This document shows positions 1-6,651 of a DNA stretch of 17,513 bases, one piece after another. The stretch is from Candidatus Odinarchaeota archaeon (lineage in GTDB: Archaea; Asgardarchaeota; JAGGXT01). Numbering within the stretch: position 1 is the first letter of the stretch; each line of letters begins with the position of its first letter. The stretch is from the NCBI GenBank assembly GCA_021162905.1, contig JAGGXT010000146.1, forward strand, positions 1 to 17,513. The letters are read 5' to 3'. A program made the position numbers and the translations under genes. The notes under the pieces were generated by a model. The model searched no databases, had not been told where the DNA came from, and saw only the letters and a list, made by a program, of their open reading frames with translations.

Positions 1-90
1 ATTAAAAGCTTATTTCTCCACAAAATTGACACTTACTTCATTAGAGAAATTTAATTAAAACAAACATCAAAGCAGTGAAAATTTACATCG

Positions 91-104
91 AAAAAATATA
101 TAAT
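91..104 (+). promoter_or_regulatory. Putative archaeal TATA box for the secreted protein gene
   Basis: An A/T run containing AAATATATAATC lies about 50-60 bases before the TTG start at 155. At the usual archaeal distance of about 26 bases, transcription would begin near 125, leaving a leader of about 30 bases with the G-rich ribosome binding site. Inferred from sequence only; the surrounding DNA is AT-rich, so chance matches are possible. Confidence 0.4.
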
Positions 105-140
105 CACAATAAAGAATAAAGATAATTGTCTATCTTTTTT

Positions 141-148
141 AGGGGGGT
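141..148 (+). promoter_or_regulatory. Strong G-rich ribosome binding site fixing a TTG start
   Basis: AGGGGGGT ends six bases before the TTG at 155. No ATG or GTG nearby gives a complete signal peptide, so this Shine-Dalgarno-like site is the main reason for accepting TTG as the start codon. Confidence 0.6.
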
Positions 149-154
149 TATAGT

Positions 155-2500
155 TTGTTTGGCCGGAGGGAAACATATCTTTCTACCCTATTAATTATTT
201 CAATATTAGCTATTCAACCCCTTATAGTAAGCACATCTGCAATGCAAAACATACAAATAAATTATCGTGGTATTGCAACAATTTCAACAAATGAACTTAA
301 ATTTCTTTGGGGCTTGGAAACAAGCAACGTTCGATTTGCTTTATGGAATGGAACAAAATGGATCGAATTACCATTTTGGCTTAAAGATATGAACGTTGAT
401 ACGATTAAACAAATTGACTTAAATTTCACATTTAAATACATGGCTCCTGAAAGTCTTGGTGGGACTATCGAGCCAAAAAGAATATCAAGCGACAAAGTTT
501 TTATAATCGTTCTTCCAAAATCTATAGGTATTAAAGCTAACTCTACAAATTGGTGGAAATTCGCAAAAGATACAAAGCTAAATCTGAGAAATTTAATTAT
601 ACTTAAGACAAACATAACAGGAGGGCTCATCGTAAAAAACTATATTTATGTTTACTACGGATATAAAGCTTCAGCGCTGCCAGCAAACTATAAGTTACGT
701 TTTGTGTACTTTAATTTCGATGAACCTAAAAAGGAGCTAATGATAGCTAATAACACAGACTCACTTAAAAAAATTGAAAGAGAAAGCCATATAAAAGTTG
801 ATTTCAAAAAACTTAAAGAGAAGTTTCCAAGACTTTACGATTTTGCTGGCATCGGAGAATGTGAAGAAATGCCTAATGACAATCGTGATTATGCTCATGC
901 ATTAGATGATGACTCTCCTGGAGTCTTCGTACATAAAAATGTAATGTATTACCGTAAATTTAGAAAGACTGGACGTAATTTTGTAAAAAGCGATCCATTT
1001 ACATTACCGTGGCAGATTATGATGCTAACATCAGTATACGTTAGAGTAACCAGCATACCACAAGGGGATACCTATTACAGACTTTTCTATATAGCGGTTA
1101 ATGGAGAGGATGAACAACATATAATATATTCTGACACTTGGTTAGAGCCAGAACCATTCGATACAGGATACATTGAGATACCAACAAGCCTTTTATATTT
1201 CGCTAGACATGCGATTGGTAACCCAAATATGGAAGAGCTTGACGATAATTTTATTTATGTTGAACTAACGACATATGTTGGCTACTGGTCGATTAATGTT
1301 ACAATATACTTCAGATACGAAGCTTATGAACATTATAGACCTTATGTTGTCAATTTAGCAAATCCAGAATACACATTCTCTCATACAGGATGGAACATTA
1401 TTAGGTTTCCTCTATCAGTCCCAGAGCAACTTGTATATAATACTTTTGAAGCTCCACCAGGAATTGTTCCAGAATCTATAGGTACACAATCATACTATTA
1501 TGATACAAATGTGAAATTTGTATTTCACTTAATTAAGGATGGAGATACATGTGGTAGAGTTTTTAGAGTCTATATAGACAGCGATTTAATTTATTCTGCA
1601 ACCATTTATAGAACTACCACTATAAGTTTTAATATAACACCTACGTACTTTATGGGAAAAAGGTGGGTCACAGTAGGTGTGATCATTACAACATATGTTG
1701 GAAAATGGCATTTATCGGCTGAGGTGTACATGGTATCAAGATATATAGAATTTTCAGATGATGCACACAATTGGAACTGTGGCCAATGGAATATTCCATC
1801 AATTATTCACTATGGAAATATAATAGCATCTCTCTCCTCGGATGGATATACTTCAATTATTGGTCATTATACTCTTAAAATAGATTATGATGCTGATGAT
1901 AAAAGATTATTGACATATCTAACAGTCTCGTATCAATCAGCTTCAGAAGAGATAAACTACTATAATGATATGGTAACTGAGATTCTAGGATTTTATAAAT
2001 TAAATGATGCAGAAGCTACAGTAGGAGAGCCTACCGCTGATCTGCATGAGCATCTTGCATATGTTGGAAATAGTGAGATTAAAAAATATGCCTTTACAGC
2101 TATCAGATTATTCATAGCAGCTCTTAATGCTTTTGCAACATTAAACAATTGGGGGAAAATGATAAAGGTATTAACAACTTTTGTTGGCGTTGGAACATCC
2201 ATCCTTTCAGAATCGGGAGAAAGTCCATCAGCTTATTTATCAAAACCAGACTATAATGCAATAAGTATTACATATGAAAACATACCTTGTCTAACAAGTG
2301 AAGAGGAAGGAAAAGTATTATTCTATGATTTATATTCAGTAAATCTTAAACCTGATATCAATAGTGATGATAATGTATTAAAGGTTGTATATTCGGTTTC
2401 ATTAAATGTTATTGCAAGAGTGTGGGATGGACAATATTACACGGATGTACCATTAGGTATGTACACTTTTGGCTATTGGACATACTATTACAGAGGGTGA
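155..2500 (+). CDS. Large secreted protein with tandem beta-rich domains, function unknown
   Basis: I do not recognise a named family. The 781-residue product starts with a positively charged stretch (FGRRE) and a hydrophobic segment at about residues 10-28, read as a signal peptide, so the protein should be outside the membrane. The rest is rich in Tyr, Asn, Thr and beta-prone stretches. Two similar units occur: one near residues 300-395 and one near 465-535, each with a conserved strand beginning TTYVG followed by W (about 372 and 512), suggesting tandem beta-sandwich domains. A helical Ala-rich stretch lies at about 645-690. There is no C-terminal membrane anchor; the protein ends in FGYWTYYYRG. 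The start is TTG with a strong G-rich ribosome binding site. A remnant of a second copy of this C-terminus lies at 3451-3498, so the gene once had a neighbouring paralog. An adhesin, surface-layer component or other surface protein is possible; the exact role is unknown. Confidence 0.75.
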   Translation: MFGRRETYLSTLLIISILAIQPLIVSTSAMQNIQINYRGIATISTNELKFLWGLETSNVRFALWNGTKWIELPFWLKDMNVDTIKQIDLNFTFKYMAPESLGGTIEPKRISSDKVFIIVLPKSIGIKANSTNWWKFAKDTKLNLRNLIILKTNITGGLIVKNYIYVYYGYKASALPANYKLRFVYFNFDEPKKELMIANNTDSLKKIERESHIKVDFKKLKEKFPRLYDFAGIGECEEMPNDNRDYAHALDDDSPGVFVHKNVMYYRKFRKTGRNFVKSDPFTLPWQIMMLTSVYVRVTSIPQGDTYYRLFYIAVNGEDEQHIIYSDTWLEPEPFDTGYIEIPTSLLYFARHAIGNPNMEELDDNFIYVELTTYVGYWSINVTIYFRYEAYEHYRPYVVNLANPEYTFSHTGWNIIRFPLSVPEQLVYNTFEAPPGIVPESIGTQSYYYDTNVKFVFHLIKDGDTCGRVFRVYIDSDLIYSATIYRTTTISFNITPTYFMGKRWVTVGVIITTYVGKWHLSAEVYMVSRYIEFSDDAHNWNCGQWNIPSIIHYGNIIASLSSDGYTSIIGHYTLKIDYDADDKRLLTYLTVSYQSASEEINYYNDMVTEILGFYKLNDAEATVGEPTADLHEHLAYVGNSEIKKYAFTAIRLFIAALNAFATLNNWGKMIKVLTTFVGVGTSILSESGESPSAYLSKPDYNAISITYENIPCLTSEEEGKVLFYDLYSVNLKPDINSDDNVLKVVYSVSLNVIARVWDGQYYTDVPLGMYTFGYWTYYYRG

Positions 2501-2598
2501 GTAACATCTAAAAATGGGTGATTTGCAATGAATAACTTGTCTTTTCCCAGCTCCTTTAAGCTAAAACAGTGTTATATCAGCCGTTTTTAGATGTTACT
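2500..2598. mobile_element. MITE-like element with terminal inverted repeats
   Basis: The ends are perfect inverted repeats: AGTAACATCTAAAAA at 2500-2514 against TTTTTAGATGTTACT at 2584-2598. Imperfect pairing continues inward for about eight more bases (GG then TGAT on the left arm against ATCA and CC on the right). About 60 unpaired bases lie between, with no coding capacity. The size and long terminal repeats fit a miniature inverted-repeat transposable element. It sits directly at the stop of the secreted protein gene. I see no convincing target-site duplication, so a large hairpin acting as a terminator or RNA element is the alternative. Confidence 0.5.
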
Positions 2599-2668
2599 AG
2601 AGGCGGGAGCGATAAACATAATTTCTTTTTCATTTTTATTATTTTATAGCGTAGGAGGTTATCTTGAA

Positions 2669-3415
2669 ATGGAAAAAAGGTTAAAAATTAAATTTTTAAT
2701 ATTCTTAGGGATTTTAATTTTGGGTAATATCATATTTTTATATACTTTCTATACATCATTTTTACAAGGGCCTCCTATTGAGGTTGGGAGACTTACATTT
2801 ACAGAATTATTTTTGAGCAACACGACAGTTCCTACAAATTATTGGGAAGACATGCACTGTTACGAGACTAATTCTGATAGTGGTGCTTTTCTTACTATAT
2901 TTGAAAGTGGCTTAAGTATTAGACCATATAAATGGTCTATTGTGAAAAGAGGAATCCCTATAACGACAGATGATGATCTGGATCGTTATCTTTACAAGGA
3001 CTTCCCATACTTGAACATGACATATATAAACTTCAGGCTCTGGGTTTTCGACGGCAGGAACGAAACGCTTGTGATAAACTATACTGCGCCCATCTGGAAG
3101 TTCAACGAGAACAACACCGAGTTCCCATACTACTACTCGAAGAAATTAGACTACCAAGTATGGCATGCTGAGGTTTATTACTCATTTCTTAATAAGTCTG
3201 TTAAGGAGATTAAGTTGGTTGACGGAGTTAAAATTTATGTTTTATTCAAGCTTTATGCAAACAGAACAGTAGAAATGGCTAATCACATTTTCCTCTATCG
3301 AATCTTTGCTGGTTGGGCTCTGACGAATTTATTCATAATAACCGCTGTTGCTCTTATTTATATCTACAAGATGGCACCAAGTAATAGAAGGACTGCTAAA
3401 AATGAAAGTTTTTAA
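2669..3415 (+). CDS. Two-TM protein with extracytoplasmic domain, paralog 1
   Basis: No named family recognised. The 248-residue product has an N-terminal signal-anchor helix (about residues 7-30, IKFLIFLGILILGNIIF region), an extracytoplasmic domain of about 165 residues with several N-x-T/S sequons, and a C-terminal TM helix (about 212-235) followed by a basic tail. The start at ATG 2669 is chosen because AGGAGGT at 2653-2659 is well placed; the longer frame from 2591 would begin inside the inverted repeat of the MITE-like element. Its paralog at 3561 has the same architecture. The segment encoded by 2981-3165 is almost identical at DNA level in both genes while flanking parts are clearly diverged. 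It lies just downstream of the secreted protein gene, and the pattern of duplication suggests these two genes formed a unit. Confidence 0.75.
   Translation: MEKRLKIKFLIFLGILILGNIIFLYTFYTSFLQGPPIEVGRLTFTELFLSNTTVPTNYWEDMHCYETNSDSGAFLTIFESGLSIRPYKWSIVKRGIPITTDDDLDRYLYKDFPYLNMTYINFRLWVFDGRNETLVINYTAPIWKFNENNTEFPYYYSKKLDYQVWHAEVYYSFLNKSVKEIKLVDGVKIYVLFKLYANRTVEMANHIFLYRIFAGWALTNLFIITAVALIYIYKMAPSNRRTAKNESF
2981..3165 (+). repeat. Direct repeat, copy A (probable gene-conversion tract)
   Basis: These 185 bases match 3876-4060 with three differences and no gaps by direct comparison (one causes Arg to Lys, two are silent). By eye count the tract is about 43% G+C, against 30-34% in the 100 bases on either side, and it favours codons such as TTC, AAC and GAG. 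The abrupt edges inside two diverged genes point to gene conversion or import of a segment from a donor with other codon use. Confidence 0.85.
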
Positions 3416-3450
3416 ACTATTAGAATCAAGATTATATGAGGAGTTCATTA

Positions 3451-3498
3451 AGACAATACACATTCGGTTATTGGACATACTACTATATGGCAGGATAA
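3451..3498 (+). pseudogene. Remnant of the C-terminus of a second secreted-protein gene
   Basis: Read in frame from 3451, this stretch encodes RQYTFGYWTYYYMAG followed by TAA. The intact gene at 155-2500 ends MYTFGYWTYYYRG. The ten residues YTFGYWTYYY are identical, and the five base differences over those 30 bases all fall at third codon positions without changing an amino acid, so both copies were under protein-level selection before this one was lost. The likeness fades upstream (a Leu is shared a few residues earlier) and a TAG occurs in this frame at 3421. The remnant sits before the second two-TM gene, exactly as the intact gene sits before the first, showing that a two-gene unit was duplicated and most of the second large gene deleted. 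Confidence 0.75.
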
Positions 3499-3560
3499 TT
3501 ATTGATTTTATTTTATCTTTAATTATTTATTATTATTTACTAAACATGGAGGTAATAGCC

Positions 3561-4316
3561 ATGAAAAATGTCTCTCCGAAAGGTTGGCTTCTAATATTTT
3601 TATTGATCATGTTACTGGGAAACCTTACATTTATTTATTGGTTTTACTCCTCGTTCCTAGCCGGTCCTCCTGTTCATATCGGAACGTTGACTTTTATTGC
3701 AGGGGGAACTCGGGATAATGTAACAGCTCCTACGAACGAATGGTGGATCATGCTTTGTGATGAGACGGATAGCTATCAAGTCTATATGGACATCTTTCAT
3801 GAGGGAATATTTATTAGACCGTATAAGTGGTCAATCGTCAAAAGAGGGACACCCATAAACGATGAAAGTGATTTAGATCGTTATCTTTACAAGGACTTCC
3901 CATACTTGAACATGACGTATATAAACTTCAAGCTCTGGGTTTTCGACGGCAGGAACGAAACGCTTGTGATAAACTATACTGCGCCCATCTGGAAGTTCAA
4001 CGAGAACAACACCGAGTTCCCATACTACTACTCGAAAAAATTAGACTACCAAGTATGGCACATAGAGGTGTATAGTGCATTTCTTAGTAATTCTGTATCG
4101 GAAATAAGTTACGAGAAGGGTGTTAAGTTTTACGTATTGTTCAGGATTTATGTAAACAGAAGTATGGATATGGCGAACAGAGTATTCTTTAATGTAATAT
4201 TTCGCAACTATGCTCTGACGAATTTATACATATTTACAATTGTGATTTTTACGTACATTCTCAAAGTATATCGTGAGCCTAGAGCAGTAGTTCGAAAGAA
4301 TAAACACGGCGAATAA
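3561..4316 (+). CDS. Two-TM protein with extracytoplasmic domain, paralog 2
   Basis: Paralog of the gene at 2669-3415, with 251 residues and the same plan: an N-terminal TM helix (about residues 8-28, WLLIFLLIMLLGNLTFIYW region), an extracytoplasmic domain with N-x-T/S sequons, a C-terminal TM helix (about 214-234) and a short basic tail. ATG 3561 is chosen because GGAGGT at 3548-3553 is properly spaced; the frame is open back to 3348 but that part overlaps the first paralog and encodes unrelated sequence. Shared motifs outside the converted tract include IRPYKWSIVKRG and the opening FLxGPP segment, but their codons differ. The role is unknown; export and tandem duplication suggest a surface or membrane complex component. 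Confidence 0.75.
   Translation: MKNVSPKGWLLIFLLIMLLGNLTFIYWFYSSFLAGPPVHIGTLTFIAGGTRDNVTAPTNEWWIMLCDETDSYQVYMDIFHEGIFIRPYKWSIVKRGTPINDESDLDRYLYKDFPYLNMTYINFKLWVFDGRNETLVINYTAPIWKFNENNTEFPYYYSKKLDYQVWHIEVYSAFLSNSVSEISYEKGVKFYVLFRIYVNRSMDMANRVFFNVIFRNYALTNLYIFTIVIFTYILKVYREPRAVVRKNKHGE
3876..4060 (+). repeat. Direct repeat, copy B (probable gene-conversion tract)
   Basis: Partner of 2981-3165: 182 of 185 positions identical, no gaps. It ends abruptly at TGGCA, after which the two genes differ. See copy A for composition and interpretation. Confidence 0.85.
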
Positions 4317-4457
4317 CTACAACCACCTAATAGCTATCTTACTTTTTAGAATCAAATCAGGAGTGATGGGAGGATCTCGAAATCCTTAAAAACCGTGCTA
4401 TAGTTTGAATATTAGACCCTTTAACTGACAATGATTTAACAAGAAACTTTTATGATT

Positions 4458-4961
4458 TCATTCTTTTAAACCTTCAATTATCTTAATATACAACTCAATT
4501 GACATTCTGAATCCAGAAGAAACCAACCTATTAATGATCTCACGAGCGATTTTTTTGGAAATTATTTTTCTTCCGACTGCTAATAAAATGACATATAGAG
4601 TTCCTTTCACATTATATCCAAGGTTTTCAGCAATCTTTCTTGCTGATGCATCATCCATTAATATTAGACTATTTGGATATGCTTCAGCAAGTTTCAAGAC
4701 AGCGATTTCTCCATAATCAAGTTCTTTGAACTTCATCTCACTTCTAATATCTTTAGGTGACTTAACAACTTCAATCCATCCGTCTTTAACAGCGTTCTCA
4801 ACAATTCTTGCATCAGAAAAACCATCTTTTATGCCTCTAATTACAACCTCTTCATAAACTTCCATAGGGATTATAACTTTTTTAAAAAGATCTTTTAATA
4901 GATGTAATCGGTTTACTTTTGCAAGATAGATGAGCGTTGATGCATTTGAAATAATAATCAA
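4458..4961 (-). CDS. PIN-like toxin, DUF3368 family
   Basis: A 167-residue protein with the layout of DUF3368 PIN-domain ribonucleases: an opening strand IIISNASTLIYLAKV (residues 2-16), IPMEVYEEVV (32-40), GWIEV, LDYGEIAVLKLA (81-92) and ILMDDASARKIAENLGY (100-116). Candidate metal ligands are Glu38, Glu85 and Asp103/104. The first acidic position typical of PIN domains is Asn6 here; members with Asn at this site are known to me, so this is not proof of inactivity. The start is TTG at 4961, supported by a GGAGGAG site at 4968-4974 that lies in the end of the upstream gene. The gene follows the UPF0175-like gene after two bases, the usual antitoxin-toxin pairing. Expected role: RNA cleavage held in check by the partner; not shown for this protein. 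Confidence 0.8.
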   Translation of the reverse strand: MIIISNASTLIYLAKVNRLHLLKDLFKKVIIPMEVYEEVVIRGIKDGFSDARIVENAVKDGWIEVVKSPKDIRSEMKFKELDYGEIAVLKLAEAYPNSLILMDDASARKIAENLGYNVKGTLYVILLAVGRKIISKKIAREIINRLVSSGFRMSIELYIKIIEGLKE

Positions 4962-4963
4962 AA

Positions 4964-5266
4964 TTACTCCTCCAACGCTTTAAGATCGCTTTCTAATTCA
5001 GCTTCGCCATATTGTAGTTCGATTTTCTTCTCTTTTAATAGTTCAATCATTGCCCATAGGGATATACCCGCGTATCTTGCTGCTTTCCATAAGGTGAATT
5101 TTCCTTCCTTGTATTTTTTAATTGCAATTTCTATTTTCTTCTCTTGCACACCTTTTGCAAGTATTTCCCTAAGAACATCAGCCTTATCTCTATCCTCCTC
5201 TTCTGCAATTTTTTTGATCTCCTCAATAAGCTCTTTGGGCACACGAACCGAAATTGTAGCTTTCAT
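4964..5266 (-). CDS. UPF0175-family antitoxin with ribbon-helix-helix N-terminus
   Basis: A 100-residue protein. The N-terminus ATISVRVPKELIEEIKKIAE (residues 3-22) has the look of a ribbon-helix-helix DNA-binding strand and helix. The C-terminal half, AIKKYKEGKFTLWKAARYAG (48-67), is the helix-turn-helix-like signature of UPF0175 proteins, which are typically encoded next to DUF3368 PIN proteins, as here. It is expected to bind and neutralise the downstream toxin and to repress the shared promoter. The start ATG at 5266 is preceded by GGAAGG at 5275-5280, and a TATA-like box lies at about 5298-5312. It forms an operon with the toxin, with two bases between stop and start. Confidence 0.85.
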   Translation of the reverse strand: MKATISVRVPKELIEEIKKIAEEEDRDKADVLREILAKGVQEKKIEIAIKKYKEGKFTLWKAARYAGISLWAMIELLKEKKIELQYGEAELESDLKALEE

Positions 5267-5297
5267 AGATCATACCTTCCTTTGTAGACAAATGTGG

Positions 5298-5312
5298 TAT
5301 TATATATACAAA
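5298..5312 (-). promoter_or_regulatory. Putative TATA box of the UPF0175/PIN operon
   Basis: Read on the minus strand, an A-rich stretch followed by TTGTATATATAAT lies about 35 bases ahead of the ATG at 5266. Transcription would start near 5277, giving a very short leader that still includes or abuts the GGAAGG site. Confidence 0.45.
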
Positions 5313-5363
5313 AATTTTTCTTTTCCATTATTCTAGTAGTAGGCAGAATAATAACGTTGGATA

Positions 5364-5761
5364 TTAAATATATTCCAGCAAAATTTTAAAATCCCAATAT
5401 TTCTTTAAAGTTCTTTCAATAAATAGATCCAAAGTTAGTTCATCTCTAGAGAGAAGCAGCTTTCCCTTAGTAATGGCATGATACTGAAATGTTAAGGGGG
5501 CTTCATTTAATACGTGGAGGTCAATTGGATATTTAATTTCAATTTCAATCTTTGCGGAATAACGAGTTACATACGAAAAAGCATCCTTCTTATCTTTTAG
5601 AAAAACAGCTATGTCTATATCTCTAAATGGATTACCCGATATAAAACGCCATGGATAAAAGCAAAGATTATGTTTTCATCATGGCTTAGAATATCCTTTA
5701 TTTTCTTCTCGATTTTTATTCTTTCTTCTTGACTAAGTGTGTAGTATTTTATCTTTTCCAT
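5364..5761 (-). pseudogene. mntA: Frameshifted MNT nucleotidyltransferase (mntA-like antitoxin)
   Basis: On the minus strand from ATG 5761, the frame encodes MEKIKYYTLSQEERIKIEKK, then a stretch ending NIIFAFIHG, then runs into a stop. Shifting by one base near 5648-5650 restores RFISGNPFRDIDIAVFLKDK and continues through IKYPIDLHVLNEAP and FQYHAITKGKLLLSRDE to a TAA at 5364. The rejoined product of about 132 residues has the minimal nucleotidyltransferase plan: the G-x(n)-D-x-D active-site loop (NPFRDIDIAV) and a third Asp (PIDLHV). Proteins of this kind add AMP to, and silence, HEPN toxins in HepT/MntA systems. One missing base in the catalytic loop should inactivate it. Its ATG overlaps the end of the decayed hepT remnant, the usual arrangement. 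A sequencing error could produce the shift, but the ruined partner gene argues for real decay. Confidence 0.75.
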
Positions 5762-5956
5762 TTGTCCACAAAATCCTCCACAAATTTTACAAACTCAATG
5801 AAATCCTTTAATCTTTTTTAGCATCAATATCTAATTGTCAATTTCTCAGTTAGCTTTAGGTCTTTGTATTGTTTTCAGAAAATTATTAAGTTGCTTAATA
5901 CCCTCGCGAATCTCTGTAATTCTTTCTCTTATTAAGTCTATGTTCAATTCGCTCAT
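5749..5956 (-). pseudogene. hepT: Degraded HepT/DUF86-type HEPN toxin gene
   Basis: From ATG 5956 on the minus strand the frame reads MSELNIDLIRERITEIREGI and on to NNFLK, which is typical of the first helix of DUF86/HepT proteins, then ends at TGA 5846. The alternative frame over the next part reads DLKLTEKLTIRY. After a further shift in an A run, RLKDFIEFVKFVEDFVDK matches the last helix of the family and ends at TAA 5749, overlapping the mntA start. The middle of the protein, where HepT carries its R-x(4-6)-H RNase motif, is missing: the locus is about 200 bp, where a whole gene would need about 400. So the toxin is dead by deletion and frameshifts. Confidence 0.65.
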
Positions 5957-6090
5957 CCTTTGTTCATCATGGTTTATTCAGTAATTATTAAATGTTATGT
6001 ATCCTATTATATTTTGCTTGAGGAACGATTTTCTGATGAGAAATCCGCAAAAAATAAATGTACATGTATAATATTTAATCAAGTGAAAAG

Positions 6091-6351
6091 ATGGCACGCA
6101 CAATAATGGTTTCTGAAGAGGTATACGAGATGCTAAAAAGATTTAAGAGACGTGGAGAAAGTTTCAGTGATGCCATAAAAAGAGCTATTACACGAAGTAC
6201 AAGCATATCAGACATAATAGGTATAGGGATCTTTGATGACGAAGATGTAAAGGTTTTAGAAAGATTAAGGAAAGAAAAAGAAGATTTGGATTTAAAGAAA
6301 AAAGTTACTTATGGAAGTAAGCTAGAGTTTCGAAAGAGATCAGCCTCTTGA
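6091..6351 (+). CDS. vapB: VapB-type antitoxin (DUF217-like)
   Basis: An 86-residue protein opening ARTIMVSEEVYEMLKRFKRR (residues 2-21), followed by GESFSDAIKRAI, which is the standard look of the small antitoxin VapB family found with PIN-domain toxins in archaea. The middle (SISDIIGIGIFDDEDVKVLE) and the charged C-terminal helix would contact the toxin. The reading frame is intact, but the adjoining toxin gene at 6344-6597 is ruined. The gene therefore appears to be an orphan antitoxin, which might persist by cross-neutralising another VapC or simply not yet have decayed. The ribosome binding site is weak and a TATA-like box lies close to the ATG, so a nearly leaderless message is possible. 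Confidence 0.8.
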   Translation: MARTIMVSEEVYEMLKRFKRRGESFSDAIKRAITRSTSISDIIGIGIFDDEDVKVLERLRKEKEDLDLKKKVTYGSKLEFRKRSAS

Positions 6352-6597
6352 TACATGAGTATTAATAGACGTAATAAAGAAGGTACCAAATAAAGACGCA
6401 ATTAGAAAAATAAAATAAATAGATAAGGTAATCGCAATAAAAGCAGTTTCTATAATCACAGTATATGAACCTCTCTTTGGAGTTTATTATCGATATAAAT
6501 CCAGGAGCCAGAAATGCCATCAGCTAGATTAAAGGCTGTTGAGATTGTTATTTATAGATTTGAGATAATTCCTAATATAGAAATGGAATCATATTAG
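6344..6597 (+). pseudogene. vapC: Ruined VapC PIN-domain toxin
   Basis: Overlapping the end of vapB, the frame from 6350 reads DT, stop (TGA 6356), then VLIDVIKKVPNKDAIRKIK, stop (TAA 6416), then IDKVIAIKAVSI and YEPLFGVYYRYKS. After a shift near 6505-6511 it continues EMPSARLKAVEIVIYRFEII to a TAG at 6595. This order (DTxVLID strand, VAIxxVSI-YE helix, ARLKAVE-FEII) is that of VapC PIN domains. There is no start codon in the right place, two in-frame stops, at least one frameshift and loss of the C-terminal third with the last catalytic Asp residues. The toxin is inactive although its antitoxin frame is whole. Confidence 0.75.
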
Positions 6598-6651
6598 AGT
6601 TTTTATTTAAATAAACTAATAAGAAAAAGCTGATAATTTTCCAGATGAGCT

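Noticed and set aside
262..630. Open frame of 122 codons on the minus strand within the secreted protein gene
   Set aside because: Antisense shadow; no ribosome site and low-complexity translation, while the plus-strand gene is continuous.
2490..2610. Target-site duplication around the MITE-like element
   Set aside because: The bases flanking the two ends (GGGTG and AGAGG) do not form a direct repeat next to the inverted repeats.
2591..2668. Upstream extension of the two-TM paralog 1 to ATG 2591
   Set aside because: That ATG lies inside the right inverted repeat of the MITE-like element and has no ribosome site; ATG 2669 has AGGAGGT and lines up with the paralog's start.
3348..3560. Upstream extension of paralog 2 to 3348
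   Set aside because: The extension overlaps the end of paralog 1 in another frame and encodes no shared sequence; ATG 3561 has its own GGAGGT.
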